Assembly: GCA_022566355.1 (NCBI GenBank)
Contig: JADFJB010000002.1
Span: 1 to 64,000 of the forward strand
Direction: 5' to 3'
Source: a candidate division KSB1 bacterium
GTDB lineage: Bacteria > Zhuqueibacterota > JdFR-76 > DREG01
DNA: 64,000 nt
In this document: positions 49,653-58,994 of the stretch, piece by piece
How positions within the stretch are numbered: position 1 is the first letter of the stretch
Layout of the letters: every line of letters begins with the position of its first letter
Notes under the pieces: generated by a model
Seen by the model: only the letters and a program-made list of their open reading frames with translations
What the model was told of the DNA's origin: nothing
Database searches by the model: none
Program-made: the position numbers and the translations under genes

Positions 49653-50464
49653 TTTAGTCCTCCAATATAGATTTCTAATTAGGTTAAATTAAAGCTATTT
49701 GAAAAATAGAAAGATATAAAAGTATTCAAATTACCGATAATAAGAATTAATTTCAAACTATTTGTTCATATTATACATAAAGGGTATAACTGTTTTTATT
49801 ATTATATTTATAATTAAACTTAGTTGTTATAGTAGTCTTGTGGATAATGTTAATAAATTCTATCTTATTGTTTATAACTTATTGATTATTATAAACATAT
49901 ATTTTTATAAATTTATTATTTTTGTGGATAACAAGTTTATAACTTCCTAATAACCGTGTAAAAAAGTTTTTATTAATATTCCAAATTTAACTCTTTTTTT
50001 TCTTTTTTTATTTATCAACATAGAAAACAGCAAATATAAACATTTTGATGTGGATTACTTTTTTAGATTAAAATTGAGATTCGTTTTAATAAAGTTGGAT
50101 TATTTATGAATTATAGTTTTAAGCTTAAAGTTTCCTAATTGTCATCCCGTCGCGCAATGGAATATATTTCCATAAAAAGGGAATAGTAAAAATAGTAGGT
50201 ATAAATTAGTTGGAAAATAGATTTCTTCTGGATGATAGTGATAAGGTTTATGAATAGATTAGGTAAATAGATTTTTTTAATTATATTTGGGAAAAATTTA
50301 AATTGACTTTTTCGATAGAAAACTCGACCCCATTAACGGATAAGGGGTTAAATTTATTTTATAGAAGTTTTTATTAGAATGATATATTAGAATGATATAC
50401 TAAATCAAATTAGAAAATTATAATATGTTGTATCACTAATTTTGATTTTTTTTATATTTAAAAA
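49653..50464. other. oriC: Very AT-rich intergenic region with inverted DnaA boxes (candidate second part of oriC)
   Basis: An 812-bp stretch without a gene between dnaN and dnaA. Exact TGTGGATAA boxes lie at 49839-49847 and 49923-49931. One-mismatch copies are TGTGGATTA at 50049-50057 and TTATCAACA at 50012-50020. The 49760-49990 part is almost pure A and T and could unwind easily. A 13-bp tandem repeat is at 50373-50398. The exact boxes point the opposite way from those on the other side of dnaA, so dnaA lies between two clusters. Confidence 0.6.
50373..50398. repeat. 13-bp tandem duplication downstream of dnaA
   Basis: ATTAGAATGATAT occurs exactly twice, head to tail, about 70 bp beyond the end of dnaA. 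Its role is unknown; origin regions often carry short direct repeats. Confidence 0.75.
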
Positions 50465-51826
50465 TTAAACGGATAATTCAATTTTTCTTCTTATTTTTTC
50501 AATTTCCAGGGAAAATTGTTTATCATTTTTTATTTTCTTTTCAATATTTTGGCAAGCATGAATTACTGTACTATGATCCCTTCCGCCAAAATGCAACCCG
50601 ATAGTTTTCAATGCATAATTTGTTAATTCTTTAGAAAGAAACATAGATAATTGTCTTGCTAATACAATCTCTTTTTTTCTGGTTTTTGCTCTTATTAAAT
50701 CTTCTTTAATCTTGAAATAATCACAAATAATACGTTGAATCATTTCGATAGTTAAAGGGGTATTTTTTTTCTTAATGAAGTCTCTTAATACCCGTTTTGC
50801 TAGATCCAAAGAAATGTCCTCACCATTAAGTGATGCGTGAGCAAGTAGTTTTATCAAGGCGCCTTCTAGTTCCCTGATATTTGAAGTAATGTTAGTTGCG
50901 ATAAATACGATAATATCATTATCAATTTGAATATTATCTTGTTCCGCTTTTTTTTGTAAAATAGCCATCCTGGTTTCAAAATCAGGAACCTGAACATCTA
51001 CGATTAATCCGGATGTAAAACGAGAAATGAGTCTTTCTTCCAGTCCTTTAAGTTCGGAGGGAGGTCGATCACAGGATAATACGATTTGCTTGCCTTTTTG
51101 TTGAAGCTCATTAAAAGTATGAAAAAATTCTTCCTGGGTTCTTTCCTTGCTTGTAAAAAATTGGATATCATCAACTAATAGCAGATCAACGCTTCGGTAT
51201 AGTTTACTGAATTTTGTTGTACTATTATTTTGAATTGAAGTAATAAAATCTAAAGTGAATTTTTCACTGGAAATATATAGAATTCTATGTGCTTTGCCAT
51301 TCTCAACAGCAAAGTTACCAATTGCTTGGGTAAGGTGTGTTTTTCCCAACCCAACACCACCGTAAATTAAAAGAGGATTAAATGTTGTTTTTCCCGGTGC
51401 TTCGGCTACCGCCAATGAAGCTGCTTTTGCAAATTGATTACTGTTTCCTTCTACGAAATTATCAAATGTATAACGGTCATTTAACCGTGTGTTTGTCGGC
51501 AAGGACAATTCGTTTGTGATAGTTGGTTTTTCCTGATAATTGTTAACACCTGGAAAAGAGTTTTCTATTAAAGCTATGGTATAATTTATTGATGGGACAA
51601 AACCAAATACGTCGAGAAATACATTATTAAAGAGATCCTTGTAATGTTCTTCAATCCATTCATAGTGAAATCGACTTGGAACTTGGATTACTAGCTTTGA
51701 ATCATGAATCCTTAATGGAACAATGGGCTTGAACCATGTAGAAAATGTTTGCGGAGGTATCTTCTTTTCAATTTTAACAAGGCATTTATTCCATGTTTCT
51801 TCTATACTTTCATAAACTTCCGGCAT
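50465..51826 (-). CDS. dnaA: Chromosomal replication initiator protein DnaA
   Basis: Binds origin DnaA boxes and melts the origin. Domain I (about 1-85, TWNKCLVKIEKKIPPQTFSTWF) binds partners, and a short linker follows. The AAA+ domain III (about 115-335) has P-loop GGVGLGKT (156-163) and LLLVDDIQFF. The C-terminal DNA-binding domain has the signature GGRDHSTVIHACQNIEKKI. The 453-residue length is typical. AAAGGAAC precedes the ATG. It is the first minus-strand gene left of the strand switch. Confidence 0.98.
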   Translation of the reverse strand: MPEVYESIEETWNKCLVKIEKKIPPQTFSTWFKPIVPLRIHDSKLVIQVPSRFHYEWIEEHYKDLFNNVFLDVFGFVPSINYTIALIENSFPGVNNYQEKPTITNELSLPTNTRLNDRYTFDNFVEGNSNQFAKAASLAVAEAPGKTTFNPLLIYGGVGLGKTHLTQAIGNFAVENGKAHRILYISSEKFTLDFITSIQNNSTTKFSKLYRSVDLLLVDDIQFFTSKERTQEEFFHTFNELQQKGKQIVLSCDRPPSELKGLEERLISRFTSGLIVDVQVPDFETRMAILQKKAEQDNIQIDNDIIVFIATNITSNIRELEGALIKLLAHASLNGEDISLDLAKRVLRDFIKKKNTPLTIEMIQRIICDYFKIKEDLIRAKTRKKEIVLARQLSMFLSKELTNYALKTIGLHFGGRDHSTVIHACQNIEKKIKNDKQFSLEIEKIRRKIELSV

Positions 51827-52151
51827 TAAAAAAGTTCCTTTTTTTGACGATTGAAATTAGGTTATCTTGTTCATTAATATAAGTATATAAAACAACCAAT
51901 TATTTTAATAATTGATTTATAAAGAATAATAAAATTGGTTATCCACATATTATCCACATAAAAAACATTCTATAAATTTAACCGAAAATAAGGATTGTTT
52001 AAGTAAAAGTCAATTGAGTATATAAAAAATTTTAAAGATTGTAAAATCCTTTTAATTTCAAAAAAAACTTGATTTTTGTGTGAGCTGTATTTTATATTCT
52101 TATCTATTTTTTGAAGCTATTTTTAGTAAAAACAGGGCATAAGGAGTATTG
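51827..52151. other. oriC: Candidate origin of replication between dnaA and rpmH
   Basis: A 325-bp gene-free, AT-rich stretch. Two exact TTATCCACA boxes at 51939-51947 and 51950-51958 are in the same orientation and start 11 bp apart, one helical turn. Transcription polarity switches here: dnaA and nearly all genes to the left run leftward, rpmH and all genes to the right run rightward. That strand switch is the strongest argument for placing the origin here. Confidence 0.75.
52069..52097 (+). promoter_or_regulatory. Candidate promoter of the rpmH operon
   Basis: TTGATT (52069-52074) and TTATAT (52092-52097) are 17 bp apart, ending about 55 bp before the rpmH ATG. This is an eye-match to sigma-70 hexamers in very AT-rich DNA, where chance matches are common. 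Confidence 0.33.
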
Positions 52152-52307
52152 ATGAAGAGAACTTATCAACCAAGTAATAGAAAAAGGAAAAATGTTCATG
52201 GTTTTAGAGAAAGAATGAGCTCTCGATCCGGCCGGGACATATTAAAGCGAAGACGCGCAAAAGGAAGAAAAAAATTATCCGTTAGTGATGAATTTGGTCC
52301 TAAATAA
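52152..52307 (+). CDS. rpmH: Ribosomal protein L34
   Basis: A 51-residue, strongly basic large-subunit ribosomal protein. The product begins [13 protein letters not shown] and continues [20 protein letters not shown] with AKGRKKLS, the nearly invariant L34 pattern. The last residues SDEFGPK extend a little beyond the usual end. AAGGAG at 52141-52146 lies 5 nt before the ATG. It begins the rightward operon rpmH-rnpA-yidD-yidC. Confidence 0.97.
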   Translation: MKRTYQPSNRKRKNVHGFRERMSSRSGRDILKRRRAKGRKKLSVSDEFGPK

Positions 52308-52321
52308 ATAAAAAAAAGAAA

Positions 52322-52666
52322 TTGGTAATTAGAAACACTCTAAAAAAATACGAAATAATACGTGGAAAGAAAGAGATACAAAGAGCGTTTGAGTCAGGAT
52401 TTAAAAAAGCGGGTACTTTTATAACGGTTTTTTATCTTAAAGGAAAAACCAGAAAAATCGGGTTTACTGTTTCCAAGAAGTATAAGAAGGCAATAGATAG
52501 AAATAGAGCAAAGCGAATAATGAAGGAGATTTATCGAACAAATAAGGAATATTTTTCATCTGGGGTATGGCTGATCTATTGTAAATATTTTGAAACTATA
52601 CCAGCTTATAGCGATATGAAAGATGATATTTTGCAAATTGTTCAAAAAATAAAAGTAAATGAGTAA
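52322..52666 (+). CDS. rnpA: Ribonuclease P protein component
   Basis: The protein subunit of RNase P, which trims the 5' leader of tRNA precursors. The family RNR motif lies in KKYKKAIDRNRAKRIMKEIYR (about 52-72), preceded by the FTVSKK strand. The 114-residue length is typical. The start is most likely the TTG at 52322, 14 bp after the rpmH stop, with only an A-rich leader. Its end overlaps yidD by 8 bp. Confidence 0.95.
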   Translation: MVIRNTLKKYEIIRGKKEIQRAFESGFKKAGTFITVFYLKGKTRKIGFTVSKKYKKAIDRNRAKRIMKEIYRTNKEYFSSGVWLIYCKYFETIPAYSDMKDDILQIVQKIKVNE

Positions 52667-52871
52667 AAAGATTATTGTTTTTTTCATTCGTTTATACCAA
52701 GCAGCTATTTCTCCATTATTTCCACCGACATGTAGATTTTATCCATCTTGTTCAGAATATAGCATTCAAGCCTTTCAAAAAAAAACTTTTTCCCGCGCAA
52801 TACGATTAACTGTTTGGAGAATATTACGCTGCAACCCATTGGTTAAAGGCGGGTATGATCCTGTTGAATAA
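52659..52871 (+). CDS. yidD: Membrane protein insertion efficiency factor
   Basis: A 70-residue, basic, membrane-associated helper of YidC. The family pattern FIRLYQAAISPLFPPTCRFYPSCSEYSIQAF (about 9-39) with the two cysteines and RILRCNPLVKGGYDPV near the end is complete. It overlaps the rnpA end and is followed 25 bp later by yidC, the standard order. Confidence 0.96.
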   Translation: MSKKIIVFFIRLYQAAISPLFPPTCRFYPSCSEYSIQAFQKKTFSRAIRLTVWRILRCNPLVKGGYDPVE

Positions 52872-52896
52872 ATTAAGAAAGTTATAATATAAAATT

Positions 52897-54702
52897 ATGG
52901 ATAAGAAAACGATTATTGCGATTGTTCTGGTTGGACTGATTATTATCTTTACGCAGACAGAAATTTATAAACGAATAGTTATGCCGGTACCCCAGAATGT
53001 TCCTGCAGAGTCCTTCTTTGATGAAGAGATTATTGAAAGACCCGATCCCACAGAAGAAGAAGATGAATCATTAAGAGAAAGTCAAAGCATAACAATTCCA
53101 GCTGAAGTTAAAACTTTAGACAGAGAAGTTGTGGATGAGTTTTCAACATTGGGAACCGAAGAGAAGGTGGAAGTGATAAATATTGTTTCCAATTTATTTG
53201 ATGTTAAAATATCAAATAAAGGGGGTGGAATTATTCAGTGGAAATTAAACACTTACCTCGATGCCGATAGCAATAACGTAAATCTTGTTCCCAATACCGA
53301 AATTGGAGTTCCGGGTGTTGGGATGATTCTAAGTCTAGAGTCAATACAATTCGACAACTATATATATTCATCGATTATACATACTCCCAGTGCGGGACGG
53401 ACTATTTTTTTAGAAAACGAGAATGATGTATTTAGTATCAGTTATCGACTGGATTTTTCCGAGGGAAAGTCAATTGAAAAGAAATTTACTTTTTATGGAA
53501 ATCGATATGATTTCGATCTGGAGTTAAACTTAGAAGGATTTGCTAACTTGGCGATTGATAGAAGCTACCTTTTGCGATGGGATTCTGGTTTGCTACCTAC
53601 GGAATATCCCCTGCTTGATGATTTATCCTATAACAAAGTTTATGCTTACCTTGGAGATGACTTACAAGATTTTGAGACAGATGAAAGCGAAAGAGGAATC
53701 GAATCAAAAGAAGTAACCGGAACAGTTCATTGGGCTTCATTAAGAACAAAATATTTTTGTATAGCAATAGCCCCAATTGATGTCAAGGGAAGAGGTATCA
53801 TTTATTCTGGGAGTGAAATCCAAATAGAGCCAGAGGTAAACTTCACACATTACAAATTTGCCATCAATATGCCTTTTGCCGCAGGGACCAACCAGTTAAA
53901 TAGATTCAGTTTATATTTGGGGCCCATTGAATATAATAGACTTAAAGCGGTAAATTTTGAGCTTGAAGAGTTAATTATGAATTCCGGAATTTACGAAAGT
54001 TTATTCAGACCTTTCAGTATTTTAATTTTAATATGTCTAAAGTTCTTACATAAGTTTATTTCAAACTATGGCGTTGTTATCATCATTTTTTCAATTTTGA
54101 TAAAAATAATCTTATACCCGCTAACACACAAAAGTTATACTTCGATGAAAAAGATGCAACTGGTTCAGCCACTAATGACTGAATTGAGAGAGAAGTATAA
54201 GGGAGATTCCCAGCGTTTAAATAAAGAAATGATGAAGTTATACAAAGACCACGGGGTCAATCCCCTGGGAGGCTGTCTGCCAATGTTACTCCAAATGCCA
54301 CTTTTGATTGGTTTATTTATTGTATTTCGATCGACGATTGAACTACGGGGAGCGGAATTCATTTGGTGGATTTCAGATTTATCGAAACCGGATACTATTT
54401 TTACACTGCCATTTTCTCTGCCAATCTACGGGAACCATGTAACAGTACTCCCGATTGTGATGGCGCTGTCGATGTTTTTACAGCAAAAAAGTACTATTTC
54501 AGACCCTCGACAAAAAATGATGATATATTTTATGCCGGTTTTCTTTTTGCTGCTTTTTAATACATTTCCTTCTGGGCTGAATTTATACTATACTCTGTTT
54601 AACTTTCTTACGATTCTGCAACAGAAATTTGTAAAAACAGACACAATTCAACTTAAACCGGTTGAGAAAAAACCGGTTCGTAACAAGAAAAAGAGAAAAT
54701 AG
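52897..54702 (+). CDS. yidC: Membrane protein insertase YidC
   Basis: Inserts and folds inner-membrane proteins with or without the Sec translocon. The N-terminal helix (about 5-20) is followed by a large periplasmic domain (about 75-350) typical of Gram-negative YidC. The conserved five-helix core (about 375-580) has LTHKSYTSMKKMQLVQPLMTELREKYKGD and GGCLPMLLQMPLLIGLFIVFR. The C-terminus is a basic Lys/Arg tail. The 601-residue length is typical. No jag/khpB gene follows; 54703-54878 holds only a short inverted repeat (ACTACCT 54758-54764, AGGTAGT 54780-54786). Confidence 0.97.
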   Translation: MDKKTIIAIVLVGLIIIFTQTEIYKRIVMPVPQNVPAESFFDEEIIERPDPTEEEDESLRESQSITIPAEVKTLDREVVDEFSTLGTEEKVEVINIVSNLFDVKISNKGGGIIQWKLNTYLDADSNNVNLVPNTEIGVPGVGMILSLESIQFDNYIYSSIIHTPSAGRTIFLENENDVFSISYRLDFSEGKSIEKKFTFYGNRYDFDLELNLEGFANLAIDRSYLLRWDSGLLPTEYPLLDDLSYNKVYAYLGDDLQDFETDESERGIESKEVTGTVHWASLRTKYFCIAIAPIDVKGRGIIYSGSEIQIEPEVNFTHYKFAINMPFAAGTNQLNRFSLYLGPIEYNRLKAVNFELEELIMNSGIYESLFRPFSILILICLKFLHKFISNYGVVIIIFSILIKIILYPLTHKSYTSMKKMQLVQPLMTELREKYKGDSQRLNKEMMKLYKDHGVNPLGGCLPMLLQMPLLIGLFIVFRSTIELRGAEFIWWISDLSKPDTIFTLPFSLPIYGNHVTVLPIVMALSMFLQQKSTISDPRQKMMIYFMPVFFLLLFNTFPSGLNLYYTLFNFLTILQQKFVKTDTIQLKPVEKKPVRNKKKRK

Positions 54703-54878
54703 CATAGAATTATTAGTTTTGTTTTTTGAAATGGGGTTGTCGAAAATGCCCACTTTTACTACCTGGGAAGGGAATCGAAAGGTAGTTTAACTTGAGGAAG
54801 AACAATACGTTATGATTCCTCCAAACAGGATTGTGTTTATTTCTTTCTGAATTTTTCAATAGCCCTTTAATTTAAAGA

Positions 54879-56288
54879 ATGAGTTTCTTTACTGATACAA
54901 TTGCTGCAATTTCAACTCCTTCCGGTGAAGGTGGAATTGCTGTCGTTCGAGTAAGCGGTCCGCAAACATTAGAACTTATACAGAAATTATTTTTGCATAA
55001 GGGGTGGTTTGGTGGCGATGAATCTCACATTGCGCGGGTGGGTTATTTCCTCGATAAACCAGGGGGAGAAAGAATCGATCAAGTGGTTGTAACATTATTC
55101 AGAGAACCCAATAGTTACACCGGTGAAAATTTAATAGAAATAGGATGTCATGGAGGTCAATACCTGGCGGGATTAATTTTGGAAACTATCCTTCATGAAG
55201 GGGCATGCTTAGCAGAACCGGGAGAATTTACCAAGCGAGCCTTTGTCAACGGCAGAATGGACCTTGCACAGGCGGAATCCGTAGCAGACTTGATACACGC
55301 AAAAACCCGGCAGAGCGTTCGCTATGCGATGCGTCAATTACAAGGTGGTTTCTCGGATCAGGTTAAAGGAATACAAAACAACATACTTGAGTTATTGGCT
55401 AATCTAGAGTTGGAGTTGGATTTTTCGGAAGAAGATATTGTAATCCTTCCCAAGCAACAAGTAGTTAACCAGGTTGACAAATTAATAGAAAAACTAAACG
55501 CTCTTTTGGGAACGTACCAACGAGGAAGAATGATTCATGAAGGAATTAGAACGATCATTGTTGGTAAACCGAATGTTGGTAAATCCAGTTTGTTTAATGC
55601 CTTACTTGGTTTTGAACGAGCAATCGTTGATCCTACTCCCGGGACAACTCGCGATGCACTAGAAGCACAACTGGATATTGGGGGCGCTCTTTTTCGCTTA
55701 ATCGATACGGCCGGAATACAGAATTCCGATGAGAAGATAGAGAAAAAGGGAATAGAGATTACGGAGTCTCACTTGAGAGATGCGGATTTGATATTGTTTA
55801 TATTGGATTTAACGACAGGTTTTAAAGAAGAGGATCAAGTCATTCTAAATAAAATACAGAAAATAGTTACTGAAAAAACCAAAGAGTTTACACCTGGAGT
55901 TATTGTTTTATGGAATAAAAGCGATATTGTGACGGACGATTCCCATGAAAATGTATTTCCGGAATGGAAGACCATTATTATATCCGCTGTCAGCAATAAA
56001 GGATTGTTGAATTTGCACGAAGCCCTTGCTAATTATTTAATTCCCTCAAATGGAAAACAAGAGGAAAGACAGGATGAATTGATTACCAATTTACGACATC
56101 GTAATGCATTGCAAGGAACGGTGCAAAATTTGGAAAGGGCAAAAGTAAACGTTGAAAATGGAATCGGGAATGAATTTATTGCGGTGGATGTACGAGAATC
56201 TTTAGATTCCATAGGAGAGATTATTGGAAAAAAAACACCGGAGGACATTCTACATTTTATATTTGACAATTTTTGTATAGGCAAATAA
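54879..56288 (+). CDS. mnmE: tRNA modification GTPase MnmE
   Basis: With MnmG it installs 5-carboxymethylaminomethyl groups at wobble uridine 34. The N-terminal formyl-THF domain starts DTIAAISTPSGEGGIAVVRVSG. A helical domain carries the inserted G domain (about 215-380) with G1 GKPNVGKSS, G3 DTAGI and G4 NKSD. The conserved C-terminus ends FDNFCIGK with the Cys. The 469-residue length is typical. A perfect parS site begins 1 bp after the stop. Confidence 0.97.
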   Translation: MSFFTDTIAAISTPSGEGGIAVVRVSGPQTLELIQKLFLHKGWFGGDESHIARVGYFLDKPGGERIDQVVVTLFREPNSYTGENLIEIGCHGGQYLAGLILETILHEGACLAEPGEFTKRAFVNGRMDLAQAESVADLIHAKTRQSVRYAMRQLQGGFSDQVKGIQNNILELLANLELELDFSEEDIVILPKQQVVNQVDKLIEKLNALLGTYQRGRMIHEGIRTIIVGKPNVGKSSLFNALLGFERAIVDPTPGTTRDALEAQLDIGGALFRLIDTAGIQNSDEKIEKKGIEITESHLRDADLILFILDLTTGFKEEDQVILNKIQKIVTEKTKEFTPGVIVLWNKSDIVTDDSHENVFPEWKTIIISAVSNKGLLNLHEALANYLIPSNGKQEERQDELITNLRHRNALQGTVQNLERAKVNVENGIGNEFIAVDVRESLDSIGEIIGKKTPEDILHFIFDNFCIGK

Positions 56289-56304
56289 TGTTTCACGTGA
56301 AACA
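56289..56304. other. parS: parS centromere site (perfect 16-mer)
   Basis: TGTTTCACGTGAAACA is a perfect 16-bp palindrome identical to the classical chromosomal parS sequence bound by ParB. It fills the short gap between mnmE and mnmG, about 4.2 kb from the candidate origin. Confidence 0.9.
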
Positions 56305-56332
56305 AAAGAACTACGGTTCTTGGAGAAAATGA

Positions 56333-58249
56333 ATGATAAAATCTGTTTATGATCCATATGATGTAATTGTTATTGGGGCGGGACATGCAGGTTGTGAAGC
56401 CGCTTTAATTGCCGCCAGAATGGGGGCCAAAACATTACTGGCAACAATGAACATTTTTACTGTTGGACAGATGTCCTGTAACCCTGCGATGGGAGGATTG
56501 GCAAAAGGACATCTGATTCGTGAGATAGATGCCCTGGGTGGTGAGATGGCACGCAACACGGATAAAACGGGTATTCAGTTTCGTATGCTGAACAAATCCA
56601 AAGGACCCGCTGTTCGGGCGCCGAGAGCACAGTGTGATCGAAAAGAATACGCATGGCAAATGCGTCTCACTATCGAGCACCAACAGAATTTGCATCTTAA
56701 ACAAATGATGGTTGATGGCATTTATGTAAAAGATCAGAAAGTTGCTGGAATTAGATTAAAATCCGGGACTGTGATTTTAGCCAGGGCGGTAATACTAACT
56801 GCCGGGACATTTTTAAATGCCAGGATGTATACAGGCCTTTCTCCGATTGAAGGCGGAAGAGCCGGAGAAGAAGCCGCAAAAGGTGTTTCGTCTGACCACG
56901 AATCTTTAGGATTTCGATTAGGTCGGCATAAGACCGGAACACCTCCAAGGATAGATGGCAAGACTGTGAATTTCGACAAAATGGAAGTTCAACCGGGAGA
57001 TGATCCTCCTCCGCCATTTTCCTATCAAACAGAGAGTCTTGAGCTCGAACAAGTACCTTGTTATTTGACATACACAACGGAGGAAACTCACGACACTTTA
57101 CGCACAGGACTCGATGAATCTCCTATTTTTACAGGACTAATCAATGGTGTAGGACCTCGTTATTGTCCCTCAATTGAGGATAAAATTGTGAGGTTTAGTG
57201 ACAAGAAAACACATCAACTTTTTCTTGAACCGGAGGGAAGAGGAACCACAGAAATGTATGTGAATGGATTTTCGACTAGCCTTCCGGAAGACGTCCAGGT
57301 TCGAGCACTTCGCACTGTCCCAGGTTTGGAAAATGTTGAAGTAACTCGCCTGGGATATGCTGTGGAATATGATTTTTTCCCAACAGATCAAATCAAACCA
57401 ACCCTGGAAACAAAGAGAATTGAAGGATTGTATTTTGCCGGGCAGGTTAATGGCACATCCGGGTATGAAGAGGCAGGTGCCCAGGGAATCATGGCGGGAA
57501 TTAATGCGGTGTTAAAAATTCGAAGCGAAGAGCCTCTTGTTCTGGAGCGTTCCGATGCGTACATCGGTGTTTTAATCGATGATCTTGTTACTCAATGTCC
57601 CGAGGAGCCCTATCGAATGTTTACGTCAAGAGCCGAATACCGACTACTATTACGGCAAGACAATGCAGATATACGGCTGCTAAAATATGCTCAAAAGTAT
57701 AATCTTCTTCCAAGCCATGTTTTGGAAAGAATGCTGTTAAAACAAAAACTGATCAAAGAAATGATAAGTCAATCCACTGGAATAAAAGTCAGCCCCAATG
57801 AAATGGAAGAGATTTTCAAAAAATATAATTCTTCACCAATTTCTCAATCAGAATCGTTAAATCAGTTATTAAAGAGACCGGAAATACCATTAAACGCATT
57901 AAAGCATTTTTTCAAAATGGAAATTCCTGATAAGCGATTAAAAGAAGAGGTCGAGGAGCAAGTTGGAATTGATATTAAATATGAAGGCTATATTCGCCGT
58001 CAAGAAACGATGGTGAACAAATTTAGGAATCTTGAAAAGTACTTTATTCCGGATTCAATACTTTATGGAGAGGTTAATGCACTTTCGGCAGAATCTGTTG
58101 AAAAGCTTTCACAATATCGCCCAATATCTTTGGGACAAGCTTCTCGAATTTCAGGCGTCACGCCGTCCGATATTTCAGTGTTGATGATTTACCTTGCAAA
58201 AGGTACAATGAGATCTAAAAAAACAACAGAAGAAACAGTTGTTTCGTAG
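56333..58249 (+). CDS. mnmG: tRNA uridine 5-carboxymethylaminomethyl modification enzyme MnmG
   Basis: The FAD partner of MnmE. The dinucleotide motif IVIGAGHAGCEAALIAARMG is at about 12-31, followed by SCNPAMGGLAKGHLIREIDALGG and RGPAVRAPRAQCDR-like text. Further signatures are GLSPIEGGRAGE, GRHKTGTPPR, and FAGQVNGTSGYEEAGAQGIMAG. The 638-residue length is typical. It lies between two parS sites, and its end overlaps the longest rsmG frame. Confidence 0.97.
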   Translation: MIKSVYDPYDVIVIGAGHAGCEAALIAARMGAKTLLATMNIFTVGQMSCNPAMGGLAKGHLIREIDALGGEMARNTDKTGIQFRMLNKSKGPAVRAPRAQCDRKEYAWQMRLTIEHQQNLHLKQMMVDGIYVKDQKVAGIRLKSGTVILARAVILTAGTFLNARMYTGLSPIEGGRAGEEAAKGVSSDHESLGFRLGRHKTGTPPRIDGKTVNFDKMEVQPGDDPPPPFSYQTESLELEQVPCYLTYTTEETHDTLRTGLDESPIFTGLINGVGPRYCPSIEDKIVRFSDKKTHQLFLEPEGRGTTEMYVNGFSTSLPEDVQVRALRTVPGLENVEVTRLGYAVEYDFFPTDQIKPTLETKRIEGLYFAGQVNGTSGYEEAGAQGIMAGINAVLKIRSEEPLVLERSDAYIGVLIDDLVTQCPEEPYRMFTSRAEYRLLLRQDNADIRLLKYAQKYNLLPSHVLERMLLKQKLIKEMISQSTGIKVSPNEMEEIFKKYNSSPISQSESLNQLLKRPEIPLNALKHFFKMEIPDKRLKEEVEEQVGIDIKYEGYIRRQETMVNKFRNLEKYFIPDSILYGEVNALSAESVEKLSQYRPISLGQASRISGVTPSDISVLMIYLAKGTMRSKKTTEETVVS

Positions 58250-58268
58250 CGGGTTTGTTCTTTTAAAT

Positions 58269-58985
58269 ATGTTTCACGTGGAACAAATGAAGGAGCCTCT
58301 GCTTGTAAAGAGCCAACTAGAGGCGCTTGACAAAGGTATGGGGCTTTTAAATATTAATTTCTCATCCAAACAAAGAGATCAATTTAAAAGCTATTTAGAA
58401 CTCTTGTATTTGTGGAATAAAAAAATCAATCTTTTTTCACAGCACGATTCAAACAGATTGGTTGAACGGCATATCTTGGAGTCTGTAGCTTGGACAATCA
58501 ATCTCGAAAAAATGATAAATTCCCCGGTTATGGATATTGGTAGCGGGGCAGGGTTTCCTGGAATTCCAATAGCGATTTTGTTTCCGAATGTTGAGCTTGT
58601 TTTGGTTGAATCTAAGAAAAAAAAGGCAATCTTTTTAGAAGAGATATCCCATAGATTAGGACTAAATATTACGGTTTTTCCAGATCGCATAGAAGAACTT
58701 AACAGTCAAGTTTTTCATAAGGAACGCTATCCTTTGGTATTAGCAAGAGCCGTCACTTCATTAACCAAACTTTTCCAATGGGCCAATAAGCTGCTTCAAA
58801 AAAAAGGTAAGCTCGTGACTTTTAAAGGCGATCAACTAGAACAGGAAATGACAGATTTGAAAAGAGACCATTTAATAAAGAATCCTTTTTCAACAAAAAT
58901 TGTTAAATACCAAACGCCCATTAATTTAATAAATAAACCCGAAAAGCAAGAGCGCAGGATAATCATTATTCAAAAGGAAAACTAG
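58269..58985 (+). CDS. rsmG: 16S rRNA (guanine-527 N7)-methyltransferase RsmG
   Basis: Methylates G527 of 16S rRNA. The SAM motif VMDIGSGAGFPGIPIAILFPN (about residues 83-103) and the LARAVTSLTKLFQWA segment are diagnostic, with LWNKKINLFS near the start. The preferred start is ATG 58269, giving MFHVEQMKE. These first residues are encoded by the parS site at 58270-58285, an overlap known from rsmG genes in other bacteria. A TTG at 58239 and an ATG at 58287 are alternatives. Confidence 0.94.
   Translation: MFHVEQMKEPLLVKSQLEALDKGMGLLNINFSSKQRDQFKSYLELLYLWNKKINLFSQHDSNRLVERHILESVAWTINLEKMINSPVMDIGSGAGFPGIPIAILFPNVELVLVESKKKKAIFLEEISHRLGLNITVFPDRIEELNSQVFHKERYPLVLARAVTSLTKLFQWANKLLQKKGKLVTFKGDQLEQEMTDLKRDHLIKNPFSTKIVKYQTPINLINKPEKQERRIIIIQKEN
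58270..58285. other. parS: parS centromere site (one-base variant)
   Basis: TGTTTCACGTGGAACA differs from the perfect palindrome at one position and matches the commonly tolerated parS variant. It overlaps the start of rsmG and lies about 2 kb from the first parS. Confidence 0.88.
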
Positions 58986-58994
58986 GTTTAAAGC

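Noticed and set aside
49762-49950. 62-codon plus-strand frame in the dnaN-dnaA gap
   Set aside because: Ile/Phe/Tyr-rich product typical of random AT-rich DNA, and it covers two DnaA boxes.
50327-50348. ACCCC/GGGGT inverted repeat in the dnaN-dnaA gap
   Set aside because: Five-base arms around a 12-nt loop are too weak to call a functional hairpin.
54758-54786. Inverted repeat ACTACCT/AGGTAGT after yidC as a terminator
   Set aside because: Only 7-bp arms with a 15-nt loop and no T-run.
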